From Chloroflexi bacterium UBA6077 (GTDB lineage Bacteria > Chloroflexota > UBA6077): a stretch of DNA of 64,000 nt. The stretch is from NCBI GenBank assembly GCA_002436065.1, contig DIXP01000094.1, forward strand, positions 17,788 to 81,787, read 5' to 3'. This document shows positions 16,935-25,837 of the stretch, in pieces; positions within the stretch are counted from its first letter, which is position 1, and each line of letters begins with the position of its first letter. The position numbers were made by a program, and so were the translations under genes. The notes beneath the pieces are model-generated. The model was not told the DNA's origin. It searched no databases and worked only from the letters and a program-made list of their open reading frames with translations.

Positions 16935-17918
16935 CTAACTCGAAGCCTTGGCAACCTGCTTGCTGCCGAACAGCCGGCGCCACCCAGCCTTCAACTCGCC
17001 ATTCTCCCACACCACCAGCAGGGACGAGGCCACGAAGATCGAGGAGTAGGTTCCCGCTGTAACTCCGATGAGCATCGCCAGCACGAAGTTACGTGTTGTG
17101 ACACCGCCGAACAGGTATAGCGCCCCCAGCACCAGCAGCACAGTCATCGTCGTGTTCAGCGAGCGCGACATCGTCTGCATGATACTGTGGTTGATGATGC
17201 TCTCCAGCCTGTCACCCACTCGCCGGCCGTAGTTCTCCCTGATTCGGTCGAACACCACAATGGTGTCGTGGACGGAGAAGCCGATGATGGTCATCACCGC
17301 TGTGATGAACATCGCGTCCAACTCGATCTCGAAGAACCGGCCAAGGAGCGAGAAGATCCCCAGCACGACCAGGGCGTCGTGGACCAGGGCGACGACCGCG
17401 CAGGCGCCCCACCGGAAGGACTTCCGGACCCTTCGGAACGCGTAGGCTATGTACAGCAGGATGCCCACCGAGGCCGCCGCCACCGCCAGGATGGAGTTCC
17501 GAACTATCTCCGAGGCGATGAGTGGCGAGACGGAGTCGAAGGTCAGCACCTCCATGGTACCAAACCGCTGCTTCAGGGCGTTCTCCGCCTTCTGCCGACC
17601 GGACACCTGGACCACCTGGCCCGAGGTGTCCTTCTGCTCGCCAGACAGAGGGAAGGTGCGGACCAGGAAGGTTGAGCCCCCTGCGGTCCCCGTCGTCTTC
17701 TGCACCATCGCCTCTGGGTGGCCAAGGGTGGTGAACTCATCACGCAACTCCGACTGCTCCACCGTCTGCTCGAAATGGAGGGTCATGATCGACCCGCTGG
17801 AGAAGTCGATCCCAGGCCGCAATCCGCCCGGCAGCAGCAGGGAGATGATCCCCGGCAGCAGCAGCAGGATGGACCCGAGGAAGTACCAGTACCTCTTTCC
17901 GACGATATCAAGCATCAT
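16935..17918 (-). CDS. secF: Protein-export membrane protein SecF
   Basis: A 327-residue SecF with six transmembrane helices. The first periplasmic segment follows PGIDFSSGSIMTLHFEQ; the RND-type core has the conserved IGFSVHDTIVVFDRIREN in TM4 and a late MSRSLNTTMTVLLVLGALYLFGG. SecDF uses the proton gradient to pull secreted proteins through SecYEG. The start lies six bases after the secD stop, so secD-secF is one operon. The C-terminal tail (VWENGELKAGWRRLFG) is short and cytosolic. Confidence 0.95.
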   Translation of the reverse strand: MMLDIVGKRYWYFLGSILLLLPGIISLLLPGGLRPGIDFSSGSIMTLHFEQTVEQSELRDEFTTLGHPEAMVQKTTGTAGGSTFLVRTFPLSGEQKDTSGQVVQVSGRQKAENALKQRFGTMEVLTFDSVSPLIASEIVRNSILAVAAASVGILLYIAYAFRRVRKSFRWGACAVVALVHDALVVLGIFSLLGRFFEIELDAMFITAVMTIIGFSVHDTIVVFDRIRENYGRRVGDRLESIINHSIMQTMSRSLNTTMTVLLVLGALYLFGGVTTRNFVLAMLIGVTAGTYSSIFVASSLLVVWENGELKAGWRRLFGSKQVAKASS

Positions 17919-17924
17919 GTTCGG

Positions 17925-19334
17925 CTACCCCCTCGATTCCTGAGTTGCCGGCATCGCGGCTGTCGAAGACTTCTCCAGGCCAAAGAGCCAGCTACTCGTG
18001 GCCAGACCGGTCCTCACCATCATCAGCAGGAAGGTCCTGGTGACCGTGATGGCCGAGAACATGCTGGTCACCACGCCCAAGCCCAGCGTCAGCGCAAACC
18101 CCATCACCATGCTGGCCCCGTAGTTGGATCCGAACCAGTACAGGATGACGCAGGTGATGATCGTCGAGATGTTGGAGTCCCTGATCGAAGACCAGGCTCG
18201 ATTGAAGCCAGCGTCGATAGAAGCGCCAAGCGTCTTGCCAGAGCGCATCTCCTCTCGCATACGTTCAAAGATCAGGATGTTGGCATCCACTGCCATACCA
18301 ATCGACAGGATGAAGCCCGCGATGCCCGCGAGGGTGAGAGTGACGGGAATTAGCTTGAACTCAGCCAGAGCCAGCAGTGTGTACACCCCAAGGGCCAGGG
18401 TGGCCAGGAGACCAGGCAGCCTGTAGTAGACGATCATGAAGATCGCCACCATGAGGAGTCCGATCTCGCCTGCGAGGATGCTCTTGGCCACGGAGTCGCT
18501 GCCAAGGGTGGCATCCACGTCGCGCTGTTCGACAACCTGTACGGGCACGGGTAGGGCACCGGCGTTCATTTGGATCGCCAGGTTCTTGGCTTCATCTAGG
18601 GTGAAACGCCCGTGGATGACGCCCTGCGCAGAGATCACGGCCTCCACCACAGGTGTGGATATGGGCTCGCCATCCAGGAAGATGCCAACCTGCTTCTGGA
18701 GGTTGCGCCGGGTGATCTCCTCAAACAGCTTGGCGCCCTCATCATTGAACTGGAAGGCGATCTGAGGCGTGCCCGTCGTTTGGTCAAAGGTGACGTCGGC
18801 CCGCTTGAAGTACTGCCCAGTAAGGGCCTTCTCCTGGCCATCGGAGCCCTTGGCCTTGGCGACTACCCACTCCAACTGGTTAGTCTCAGCGTTCCGAACC
18901 TGTTCCCGGAAATCCATCTGGGCCGTCTCGCCGATCAGGCTGATGGCCTCCTCCACATCACGAACGCCGGGCAACTCCACGATCACCCGATCCTCGCCCT
19001 GAGCCTGCACTATCGGCTCGCTGACGCCGTATGCGTTCACACGGCGCTCGATCACCCTGATGAGGCCGCTAATTGCGTTGGCCCGGTCCGGCTGGTCAAC
19101 CTTGGACATATCGGCTTGGAGCAAGAGGTGAGTCCCACCAACCAGGTCCAAGCCGAGCTTGAAGCCGCCACGCTCGAACTCCGTGTCGCCTACCTTGAGA
19201 TTCAGCCCGCTGCCCTGCGGCAGGGCGCCACCGCCAGGTATGTACTTCTCTGGATTGTGTGGCCAGACAACGGAGAGCGCGAAGAAAGAGAGGATGACGA
19301 TGCTGATGAAGGTAATCAGTAAGTTTCTTCTCAT
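17925..19334 (-). CDS. secD: Protein translocase subunit SecD
   Basis: A 469-residue SecD. After TM1 comes the P1 head domain with GLDLVGGTHLLL, then RVNAYGVSEPIVQ and DRVIVELPGV. The membrane core carries SIGMAVDANILIFERMREE, the SecD TM4 motif with the functionally important Asp. It works with SecF, encoded next. YajC, the usual companion, is not found in the 290 bases upstream. The start has only weak Shine-Dalgarno support (AAGGCG at a long distance). Confidence 0.95.
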   Translation of the reverse strand: MRRNLLITFISIVILSFFALSVVWPHNPEKYIPGGGALPQGSGLNLKVGDTEFERGGFKLGLDLVGGTHLLLQADMSKVDQPDRANAISGLIRVIERRVNAYGVSEPIVQAQGEDRVIVELPGVRDVEEAISLIGETAQMDFREQVRNAETNQLEWVVAKAKGSDGQEKALTGQYFKRADVTFDQTTGTPQIAFQFNDEGAKLFEEITRRNLQKQVGIFLDGEPISTPVVEAVISAQGVIHGRFTLDEAKNLAIQMNAGALPVPVQVVEQRDVDATLGSDSVAKSILAGEIGLLMVAIFMIVYYRLPGLLATLALGVYTLLALAEFKLIPVTLTLAGIAGFILSIGMAVDANILIFERMREEMRSGKTLGASIDAGFNRAWSSIRDSNISTIITCVILYWFGSNYGASMVMGFALTLGLGVVTSMFSAITVTRTFLLMMVRTGLATSSWLFGLEKSSTAAMPATQESRG

Positions 19335-19626
19335 GCGCTATTACGCCTTTCGGGCGGCCTCTGCTCCCGCCGAAGTGATTTCTGACAACATGACGGCTTG
19401 ATGAGTACCGTGTGATGAAGGGTCCAGGCGGCCGACACAAAGCGAGGACTTGGCCCTAGCCAGTCCTCCTGCGGTGGCGCCTGTAGCGGGCCCGAGGGCG
19501 GAAAACCCTTGACCTATACACCAAGAGTATAGCTCCGGGGCGCTTACGATGTCAATTTTGGGTTGCGACGACGGGGGCAGCCCTGCCCCTGCAGCGCCCT
19601 GTCGCCCCACACTTCTGAGGCGCGAG
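19335..19626. other. Gap between def and secD
   Basis: About 290 bases on the 3' side of def and the 5' side of secD. A frame of 16 codons (starting MLSEITSAGAE) ends just before secD, but nothing supports it as a gene. No yajC is present. A TATAC-like stretch near 19516-19530 (CTATACACCAAGAGTATAG) contains a small inverted repeat, CTATAC/GTATAG, that might be a promoter or operator for secDF. Confidence 0.35.
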
Positions 19627-20142
19627 CTACGCCTCGCTCTCGAGCGGCTCCTCCTCTTCCTCTTCCTCCATTGGGCGAACTGGCACCTTCCGCAGGAGAT
19701 CCATGCTGGGAAGCCGATCGATGAAGAGGATACCGTCTAGATGATCCAATTCATGCTGGATGGCGTGAGCCAGCAACCCGTCAGCCTTAACCTTGATCTC
19801 CTTGCCTCTCCGGTTCTTGGCCTTCGCCGTAACCTTGAGGGCACGCTTGACGTTGGCAACGTAGCCTGGGATGGAGAGACAGCCCTCCTCAGGCTCATAC
19901 TCCCCCTCCATCTCGACGATCTCCGGGTTGCACAGTACGGTTACCTCATCATCCACATCGATGACGACTATACGCAAGGGGACACCAACCTGAGGCGCTG
20001 CCAGGCCAGTTCCCGGCGCATCCTGCATGGTGTCCACCATGTCATCTATCAACTGTTGAATCGACTGGTCAAACCGGGTCACCCTCTTCGCCTTCTGGCG
20101 GAGGACCGGTTCTCCCAGCAGTACGATCGGTCTAATCGCCAT
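19627..20142 (-). CDS. def: Peptide deformylase
   Basis: A 171-residue peptide deformylase that removes the formyl group from nascent proteins. All three metal-site motifs are present: GTGLAAPQ (residues 44-51), EGCLS (86-90) with the Cys ligand, and HELDH (130-134) with two His ligands and the catalytic Glu. The C-terminus ends in an acidic run (PMEEEEEEEP), common for this family in some lineages but of unknown use. The start is set at the ATG before AIRPIVLLG; GGAGG lies 11 bases upstream. No fmt gene is adjacent. Confidence 0.95.
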   Translation of the reverse strand: MAIRPIVLLGEPVLRQKAKRVTRFDQSIQQLIDDMVDTMQDAPGTGLAAPQVGVPLRIVVIDVDDEVTVLCNPEIVEMEGEYEPEEGCLSIPGYVANVKRALKVTAKAKNRRGKEIKVKADGLLAHAIQHELDHLDGILFIDRLPSMDLLRKVPVRPMEEEEEEEPLESEA

Positions 20143-20211
20143 ACAGTCCCATACCTCCATCCGCCCTGATGGGCCTACCAATGGTACTTGCCTATTTTAC
20201 CTCACTAACCA

Positions 20212-21369
20212 TTAGCCTACAACCTCGGTGCCGTCGAACCGCTCAAGCAGGCCGGCCACGATCGTCGAAGCCGCGACGAGTTCCTCCAGATTGATGAACT
20301 CCACCGCCTGATGGGCCTGCTGAATTGATCCGGGGCCAAAGACCACCGTTGGCGTGCCTCCGAGGGCGATCTTGCTGCCGTCGGTCCCGTAGTTCACCCC
20401 GGCGATCCGCGGCTCCCGTCCACTCCTCCGCACCTCGGCAGCCAGCGCGCGCACTACCGGACTCTCTGGGTCGGTCTCCATGGCATGGTCCAGCAGCAGG
20501 GGCTCAACCACCTCCACGTGGCCCTGAGGTAGGGCTTCCAGGTCCTGCTTGTACCGGCGCCAGATCGCCTCAGGATCCTCGCCTGGAAGGGTCCGCCGAT
20601 CGACATCGATTGAGCATCGGTCTGGAACCACATTTATCGCGGTTCCGCCCTGGATCAGGGTGATTGCCATGGTGGCCGGGCCAACCAGCGGGTGGCTCAT
20701 CCTGGCCACCTCCGGCATGAGAGTGCCACGGATATGCCCAACAACGTCCACCATTCGCTCAATGGCATTGTCCCCGTCCCACGGCATCGAGCTGTGGGCA
20801 GCCTTTCCAGCGGTCACCACCCGGAAACGCACCATGCCCTTGTGGGCAACCACCAGGTCCAGGCCAGTGGGCTCGCCCACGATGGCCGCAACGAAGGGCC
20901 GCTTCTCTTCCAGGAAACTGAGGATGCCCTTGAACAGATGCTCCTCATCCACAGCGCAGACCAGCGTGATGGAGATGGGGGGCTTCGATTCTCGGGCGGC
21001 CAGATCGGCCACGGCCAGCATGAAGGCAGCCAGTGACCCCTTGGTGTCACAGGAACCTCGCCCGTAGAGGCGGTTGCCCTCCACTCGGCCATCGAACGGA
21101 TCGCCCACCATCCCCGCAACCTCCACCGTGTCCAGGTGGGCCTCCAGCAGGAGGCTTCGGCTGGTATCCATTCCCTCCAGAATGGCCGTGACATTCGGAC
21201 GCCCCGGCAAGACCTCACGGGTCTCCGCAGGCACCCCTCGGCGGTTCAACCAGTCCGCCACAAAGGTGGCAACGTCCCTTTCCGCTGGGCTGTCCTCGCC
21301 ACGAGGATTGACGCTAGGAATGCGTACCAGGCTCTGCAGCAGGCCAACCGCGGCGGCTCTATCGATCAT
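20212..21369 (-). CDS. M20 family deacylase (ArgE/DapE-like)
   Basis: A 385-residue metallo-deacylase of the acetylornithine deacetylase / succinyl-diaminopimelate desuccinylase family. Zinc-site motifs are LLLEAHLDTVE (His78, Asp80), GRGSCDTKGS (bridging Asp108) and CAVDEEHLFKG (catalytic Glu142 and ligand Glu143). A dimerisation domain follows (HSSMPWDGDNAIERM), and the last His ligand is in FGPGSIQQAHQAVE. The start has GGAGGTGAGCC right before the ATG. It stands alone and is divergent from the activase gene, so whether it works in arginine, lysine or peptide breakdown cannot be told. Confidence 0.88.
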   Translation of the reverse strand: MIDRAAAVGLLQSLVRIPSVNPRGEDSPAERDVATFVADWLNRRGVPAETREVLPGRPNVTAILEGMDTSRSLLLEAHLDTVEVAGMVGDPFDGRVEGNRLYGRGSCDTKGSLAAFMLAVADLAARESKPPISITLVCAVDEEHLFKGILSFLEEKRPFVAAIVGEPTGLDLVVAHKGMVRFRVVTAGKAAHSSMPWDGDNAIERMVDVVGHIRGTLMPEVARMSHPLVGPATMAITLIQGGTAINVVPDRCSIDVDRRTLPGEDPEAIWRRYKQDLEALPQGHVEVVEPLLLDHAMETDPESPVVRALAAEVRRSGREPRIAGVNYGTDGSKIALGGTPTVVFGPGSIQQAHQAVEFINLEELVAASTIVAGLLERFDGTEVVG

Positions 21370-21408
21370 GGCTCACCTCCGATGGCTACTCTCCGAATTG
21401 GCACCCCA

Positions 21409-21414
21409 ATTATA
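21409..21414 (-). promoter_or_regulatory. Candidate -10 box for the M20 deacylase
   Basis: A perfect TATAAT lies on the minus strand 40 bases upstream of the deacylase start. I found no good -35 hexamer at 16-18 bases, so support rests on the -10 and position alone. Confidence 0.35.
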
Positions 21415-21476
21415 TGCCAAGGGCATGGTAGTTGCTGAAGCCCATCCGGCACTCGGGTGCTTTCGGCACCTCTCAC

Positions 21477-21485
21477 TGCTATAAT
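21477..21485 (+). promoter_or_regulatory. Extended -10 promoter for the activase gene
   Basis: TGCTATAAT is a perfect extended -10 element (TGnTATAAT), which can dispense with a -35. Transcription would begin near 21492 and give a leader of about 48 bases to the preferred start. Confidence 0.5.
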
Positions 21486-21539
21486 GAGCGCCCACCAAGT
21501 TGATGCAGTTGAAAGGTGCCCGTGCGCCTTCGGGAAGAT

Positions 21540-24500
21540 ATGGTGTCCAACTATTTCCTCGGCCTGGACATTGGATCGGTCAACACCAGGCTCGCTATAG
21601 TAGATGAAGCCAGCAAGCTTATACATCTGGACAGGGAGCGGATCCACCGAGGCCCCGTTGCGGCGGTGTCGGCAATACTGACCCGACTCCAGGAGCGCTT
21701 GCCGCTGGACTCCATCGCAGGAGCCGGCGTGACCGGCTCAGGGCGGGAGATCTACGCTGGCCAGGAGGGCTGGAGCAGCTTCAGCAACCCCTTCGCTGCC
21801 CTGACGGGATTACTGTGGGACCAGACCGACCTCAAGACCGTCATCGCGATAGGCGGTCAGTCTGCCCTGGTCATTGGGCTGCCGGGTGGCATCGACAAGC
21901 CCTGGCGCGTAGCACGATCACCCCTCTGTGCGGCAGGAACCGGGCGCTTTCTGGAGCAGCAGGCTTACCGGCTGGGCATACCGATAGAGGAGTTCGGCCC
22001 ACGGGCGCTGGAGTGGCAAGCCCAACCACCCCGCATCGCCGCCCGCTGCAGCGTCTTCGCCAAGTCCGACCTCATCCACCTGCAGCAGAAGGGCTGGCCC
22101 ATCCCCGCCATGCTGGCCGGACTATCCGACAGCATCGCCCGAATGATCGTGGCCCAGTGGCGGGATCGGTTCGAGCAGCCCATATGCTGCATCGGCGGGG
22201 TCGCGGCCAATCAGGGAGTAGTGCGAGCCCTCTCCGAGCTGCTGGGTGGCGTTCCGATCTTCGTCCCCCCTCATCACGACAGCCGGGAGGCACTGGGAGC
22301 GGCCCTCCTGGCGCGCTCCGCCCCCTCGATGCCAGCCGACCTGTATCCGCGGCTCCAACACGAGGACAACGTCTTCTCCCTCTCCCGACGACTGGAACCG
22401 GTGGTCTCTTCCAACGGATGGGAGCCTGCCCAATTTGGCCGGGACACGACCGAGGTGGCTGTAGGGGTGGATGTAGGATCCACCAGCACCAAGGCTGTGG
22501 TGGTGAGTCTCACCGGAGACGTGTTGGCCAAGAGCTACCTGATGACGGCCGGCCAGCCCCTGGAAGCCATAAAGCAGGTCATGGCGGAGCTTGCGCCCCA
22601 GGTAGAGGGCAAGGTGCATGTGAGGGCGGTTGGGGTCACTGGATCTGGCCGGTACCTGGTGGGCAACTTCATCGGGGCCGACCTGATCAAGAACGAAATC
22701 ACCGCCCAGACCAGGGCTGCCCTGAAGTCAGACCCACGCGTGGACACTATCTTCGAGCTGGGCGGCCAGGACTCCAAGTACGTGTACCTTGAGAACGGCA
22801 CCGTCCTGGACTACCAGATGAACAAGGCATGTGCCGCGGGGACCGGCAGCTTCATTGACGAGTTGGCAGAGCAGCTAGGAGTATCGACCCGCTCCGGCGA
22901 GTTCGCACGACTCGCCTTCAAGGCCGATAGCCAGCTCGACCTGGGGGAGAAATGCACGGCCTTCATGAGTCAGGCCGTGACTTCGGCTCAGCAGGCCGGG
23001 GCATCGGTAGATGTAATCGTCTCCAGCCTTTCCACCTCCCTGGCGAAGAACTACCGATCCAAGGTGGTAGGGAACCGGCGCGTGGGCAACAGGATAGTGC
23101 TGACTGGGGCGGTCTTCTACAACGACGCGGCGGTGTCGGCCTTCCGTTCGGAGTTCCCAGGCAAGACTCTGGTGGTGCCGGAGCACAAGGAGGTTACGGG
23201 CGCCATTGGTGCCGCGCTGCTGGCGATGGAGAGCCTGCCGTCGGACGTCACGTCGGCATTCAGAGGCTTCACGGCCGTGGCCGAAGGGGACTATAAGCTC
23301 ACCAACTTCACCTGCAGCCATTGTGAGAACCGTTGCGCCATCAGCATGATGACCACGGATTCCGGCGACAAGCTGTACTACGGCTCCCGCTGCGACCGGT
23401 ACGACGCGGCCGGGGGGAATCGCAACACGGAGACCGAAACATCCCCTCTCCCTCAGGGAGAGGGTCAGGGTGAGGGGGAAGTTGGGAGACAACCAGAGCC
23501 AGCCTTCACCCCTGCCCTCTCCTCCAGGGAGAGGGAGAATGCAGGCACTCCGTTCATCGAGAGGGAGAGGCTCCTGTTTGCCGGATACGATCCCTCCAAG
23601 GGAACGGGGGCGGTGGTCGGAGTGCCTAGGGCTCTCATGAGCATGGACCTGGCACCGCTGCTCACAGGCTTCCTGAATGCCCTTGGTCTCCGGGTGCGCT
23701 ACTCGCCGGCAACGAACCACAAGCTGATAGAGAAGTCGGTGGAGCTGGCCTACACGGATAGCTGTTTCCCACTCAAGCTGCTGCACGGCCACGTGGCCGC
23801 CCTGGTGGAAGAGGGGGCGGATTACATCCTGATCCCCAATGCCATTCGGATGGGCAGGAAGGATGGCGACGAGGACCAGCGCTACTCCTGTCCCCTGGTC
23901 CAGGCCGCGCCCTACATCATCCGCAGTGTCTTCAGCCTCGACGACCGGTTGCTCGATCCCATCATCGACCTTTCCCAGGACGACAATCTGACCATCACAA
24001 GCCTGGCGGGGGTTGCCCAACGGTTGGGCTTCGACCGGAACCGGGGGCTCCAGGCAGGCCGGACAGCCCTGGAGCACCTTCGCCGGTTCGAGGCGCGACT
24101 TGAGGAGGCCGGCGGGCGGATCTTGTCTGAACTGGCCACCAACCCCGACGCCATCGGCGTGGTGCTGCTATCCCGAGCCTACAACGCCCAGGATTCCGGC
24201 GCGAACCTGGGCATGGCCCAAGAGCTGAAGAAGCTGGGGGTAATCCCCATCCCCCTGGACTACCTGCCCCTGAACCAGGTGGACGTGCGGGAGATCTCAG
24301 ACCGACCTTACTGGAACTACGAGCGAAAGATGCTGGCGGCGTCAAAGCTGATCGCGGAGAACGACCAACTCTTCGGTCTCTTCCTGTCAAATTTCGGCTG
24401 CGGTCCCAACTCTATCATCCAGAACATGGTCGAGGACATCATGGGGGGCAAACCGCTGGGGCAGATCGAGTTGGACGAACATGCGGCCGAGGCAGGCTAC

Positions 24501-25781
24501 ATCACACGCATAGAGGCGCTGGTAGACACTATTAGAGGCTACCGGCGGTCGGGGCTGCGGCTGTCCGGCGACCCCGCGAAGTACGTGCGGCGCGTGCCTA
24601 CCTCGGTACGCTCCGGCCAGAGGGTGTTGGTAGCCCGCATGGCCGACCACGCCGATGTAATGGCGGCTGCCATGCGCTCCTTCGGCGTGAACGCCCAGGT
24701 ATTGCCCGAATCCGATGACCGCAGCATGGCCCTCAGTCGCGACGTGACCAACGGCAAGGAGTGCCTTCCCTTCCGGGATACCCTGGGTGTGTTCATCCGG
24801 ATGGCCGAGGACGGGCTGCTGTCGAAGAAGTCCCGGGCCATGATGGCAGGGTCGTTCGGGCCTTGTCGACTCGGCAAGTACGCCCAGGAACAGCAGAAGA
24901 TCCTGGATGAGAGGGGCATCGATCTGGAGATCATGACGACGGTGTCCAACAATGCCTACTCCGACCTCGGACTCGGCACCAGCTTCGAGCTGCTGGCATG
25001 GCAGGGCATTGTGGCTACCGACGTCCTGCAGCGGCTGTTGTGGATGACCCGCCCCTACGAGCGCCATCCAGGTCAGAGCAGCCAGGCATATCAGCGCTAC
25101 CTGGAGCAGTTGCTGAGGGTCTTGGAAGCGCGAAGACCGCTTGAACCGCTGATGCGGGAGGCTGCGGACGCATTTCTGGAGCTGCGCGAGCCAACCCTAC
25201 CGTCCAGGCCAAAGGTAGGCATCAACGGAGAGATCTACCTGCGGGCCAACCGATTCTGCAACAAGGATCTGGTCCAGGTGTGTGAGGCCAACGGCCTGGA
25301 GGCCGAAGTGGCACCCATGGCTGAGTGGCTGAAGTACACCACCTTCCGAAACCTTGAGGACGGCTGGCGCAACCGCGACCTGGGGCGGACGGTTCGAGGG
25401 GCACTTCGCAAGCTGGTCACCAACCATTACGAGGGCAAGATCGCCTCCTGGGTATCCAAGGCGATCCACGAGCGAGAGCCCAGCACCCGGGAGCTTTTGG
25501 CCGCTTCCTCCCCCTATCTGCCCAGTCGCAATGGTAGCGAGGCAGTGCTCTCCCTTGGCAGCGGCCTCCGGCAGATGGCCGACCCTCATTTCGCAGGGGT
25601 GATCTCGGTGATGCCCCACGGATGCATGCCTGGGGGCATAGTTGCCGCCATCGCCGAAGTGATCTCCAGGCAGCATGGCTGTAAGCCTTGGATCAGCCTC
25701 ACCTACGATGGCTTCGCGGACAAGGTCAACCCCGAGCGGATCTCCGACCTGGCCGAGCAGCTGAGGCATAGAGGGCGATAA
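21540..25781 (+). CDS. Fused 2-hydroxyacyl-CoA dehydratase activase (BadF/HgdC type)
   Basis: A protein of about 1,413 residues joining two ASKHA-type activase modules and a dehydratase-like part. Module 1 begins with FLGLDIGSVNTRL; module 2 has VGVDVGSTSTKAVVV and EMN-type MNKACAAGTGSFIDE with LGEKCTAF, the Cys-ligand region of the activase [4Fe-4S] cluster. Next come CSHCENRCAI (more cluster-like Cys), then DUF2229 and an HgdB-like C-terminal region (NGKECLPFRDTLG, PHGCMPGGI). Such proteins are thought to fire electrons with ATP into radical dehydratases or related reductases; the real reaction of this fused class is unknown. A linker of about 35 residues with PLPQGEGQGEG is repeat-derived. 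Start candidates also exist at 21516 and 21543. Confidence 0.85.
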   Translation: MVSNYFLGLDIGSVNTRLAIVDEASKLIHLDRERIHRGPVAAVSAILTRLQERLPLDSIAGAGVTGSGREIYAGQEGWSSFSNPFAALTGLLWDQTDLKTVIAIGGQSALVIGLPGGIDKPWRVARSPLCAAGTGRFLEQQAYRLGIPIEEFGPRALEWQAQPPRIAARCSVFAKSDLIHLQQKGWPIPAMLAGLSDSIARMIVAQWRDRFEQPICCIGGVAANQGVVRALSELLGGVPIFVPPHHDSREALGAALLARSAPSMPADLYPRLQHEDNVFSLSRRLEPVVSSNGWEPAQFGRDTTEVAVGVDVGSTSTKAVVVSLTGDVLAKSYLMTAGQPLEAIKQVMAELAPQVEGKVHVRAVGVTGSGRYLVGNFIGADLIKNEITAQTRAALKSDPRVDTIFELGGQDSKYVYLENGTVLDYQMNKACAAGTGSFIDELAEQLGVSTRSGEFARLAFKADSQLDLGEKCTAFMSQAVTSAQQAGASVDVIVSSLSTSLAKNYRSKVVGNRRVGNRIVLTGAVFYNDAAVSAFRSEFPGKTLVVPEHKEVTGAIGAALLAMESLPSDVTSAFRGFTAVAEGDYKLTNFTCSHCENRCAISMMTTDSGDKLYYGSRCDRYDAAGGNRNTETETSPLPQGEGQGEGEVGRQPEPAFTPALSSRERENAGTPFIERERLLFAGYDPSKGTGAVVGVPRALMSMDLAPLLTGFLNALGLRVRYSPATNHKLIEKSVELAYTDSCFPLKLLHGHVAALVEEGADYILIPNAIRMGRKDGDEDQRYSCPLVQAAPYIIRSVFSLDDRLLDPIIDLSQDDNLTITSLAGVAQRLGFDRNRGLQAGRTALEHLRRFEARLEEAGGRILSELATNPDAIGVVLLSRAYNAQDSGANLGMAQELKKLGVIPIPLDYLPLNQVDVREISDRPYWNYERKMLAASKLIAENDQLFGLFLSNFGCGPNSIIQNMVEDIMGGKPLGQIELDEHAAEAGYITRIEALVDTIRGYRRSGLRLSGDPAKYVRRVPTSVRSGQRVLVARMADHADVMAAAMRSFGVNAQVLPESDDRSMALSRDVTNGKECLPFRDTLGVFIRMAEDGLLSKKSRAMMAGSFGPCRLGKYAQEQQKILDERGIDLEIMTTVSNNAYSDLGLGTSFELLAWQGIVATDVLQRLLWMTRPYERHPGQSSQAYQRYLEQLLRVLEARRPLEPLMREAADAFLELREPTLPSRPKVGINGEIYLRANRFCNKDLVQVCEANGLEAEVAPMAEWLKYTTFRNLEDGWRNRDLGRTVRGALRKLVTNHYEGKIASWVSKAIHEREPSTRELLAASSPYLPSRNGSEAVLSLGSGLRQMADPHFAGVISVMPHGCMPGGIVAAIAEVISRQHGCKPWISLTYDGFADKVNPERISDLAEQLRHRGR
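23440..23550. repeat. Palindromic repeat in frame inside the activase gene
   Basis: Two small hairpins, CTCTCCCTCAGGGAGAG and CCTCTCCTCCAGGGAGAGG, flank a spacer of about 45 bases, and the outer halves are roughly complementary (GGGTGAGGG with CACCCCTGCCC). It closely matches the intergenic element after prfB. It adds SPLPQGEGQGEG and LSSRERENAG to the protein between the Cys-rich motif and the DUF2229 part without a frameshift. Confidence 0.8.
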
Positions 25782-25837
25782 GGGCCACTGGTTACCCCCT
25801 TCCTCTACCCCTTACCCCACAAGGGGGGACCCGATCC

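Noticed and set aside
22875..24077. 400-codon minus-strand frame opposite the activase
   Set aside because: No recognisable domain; lies wholly within a gene with strong family motifs on the other strand.
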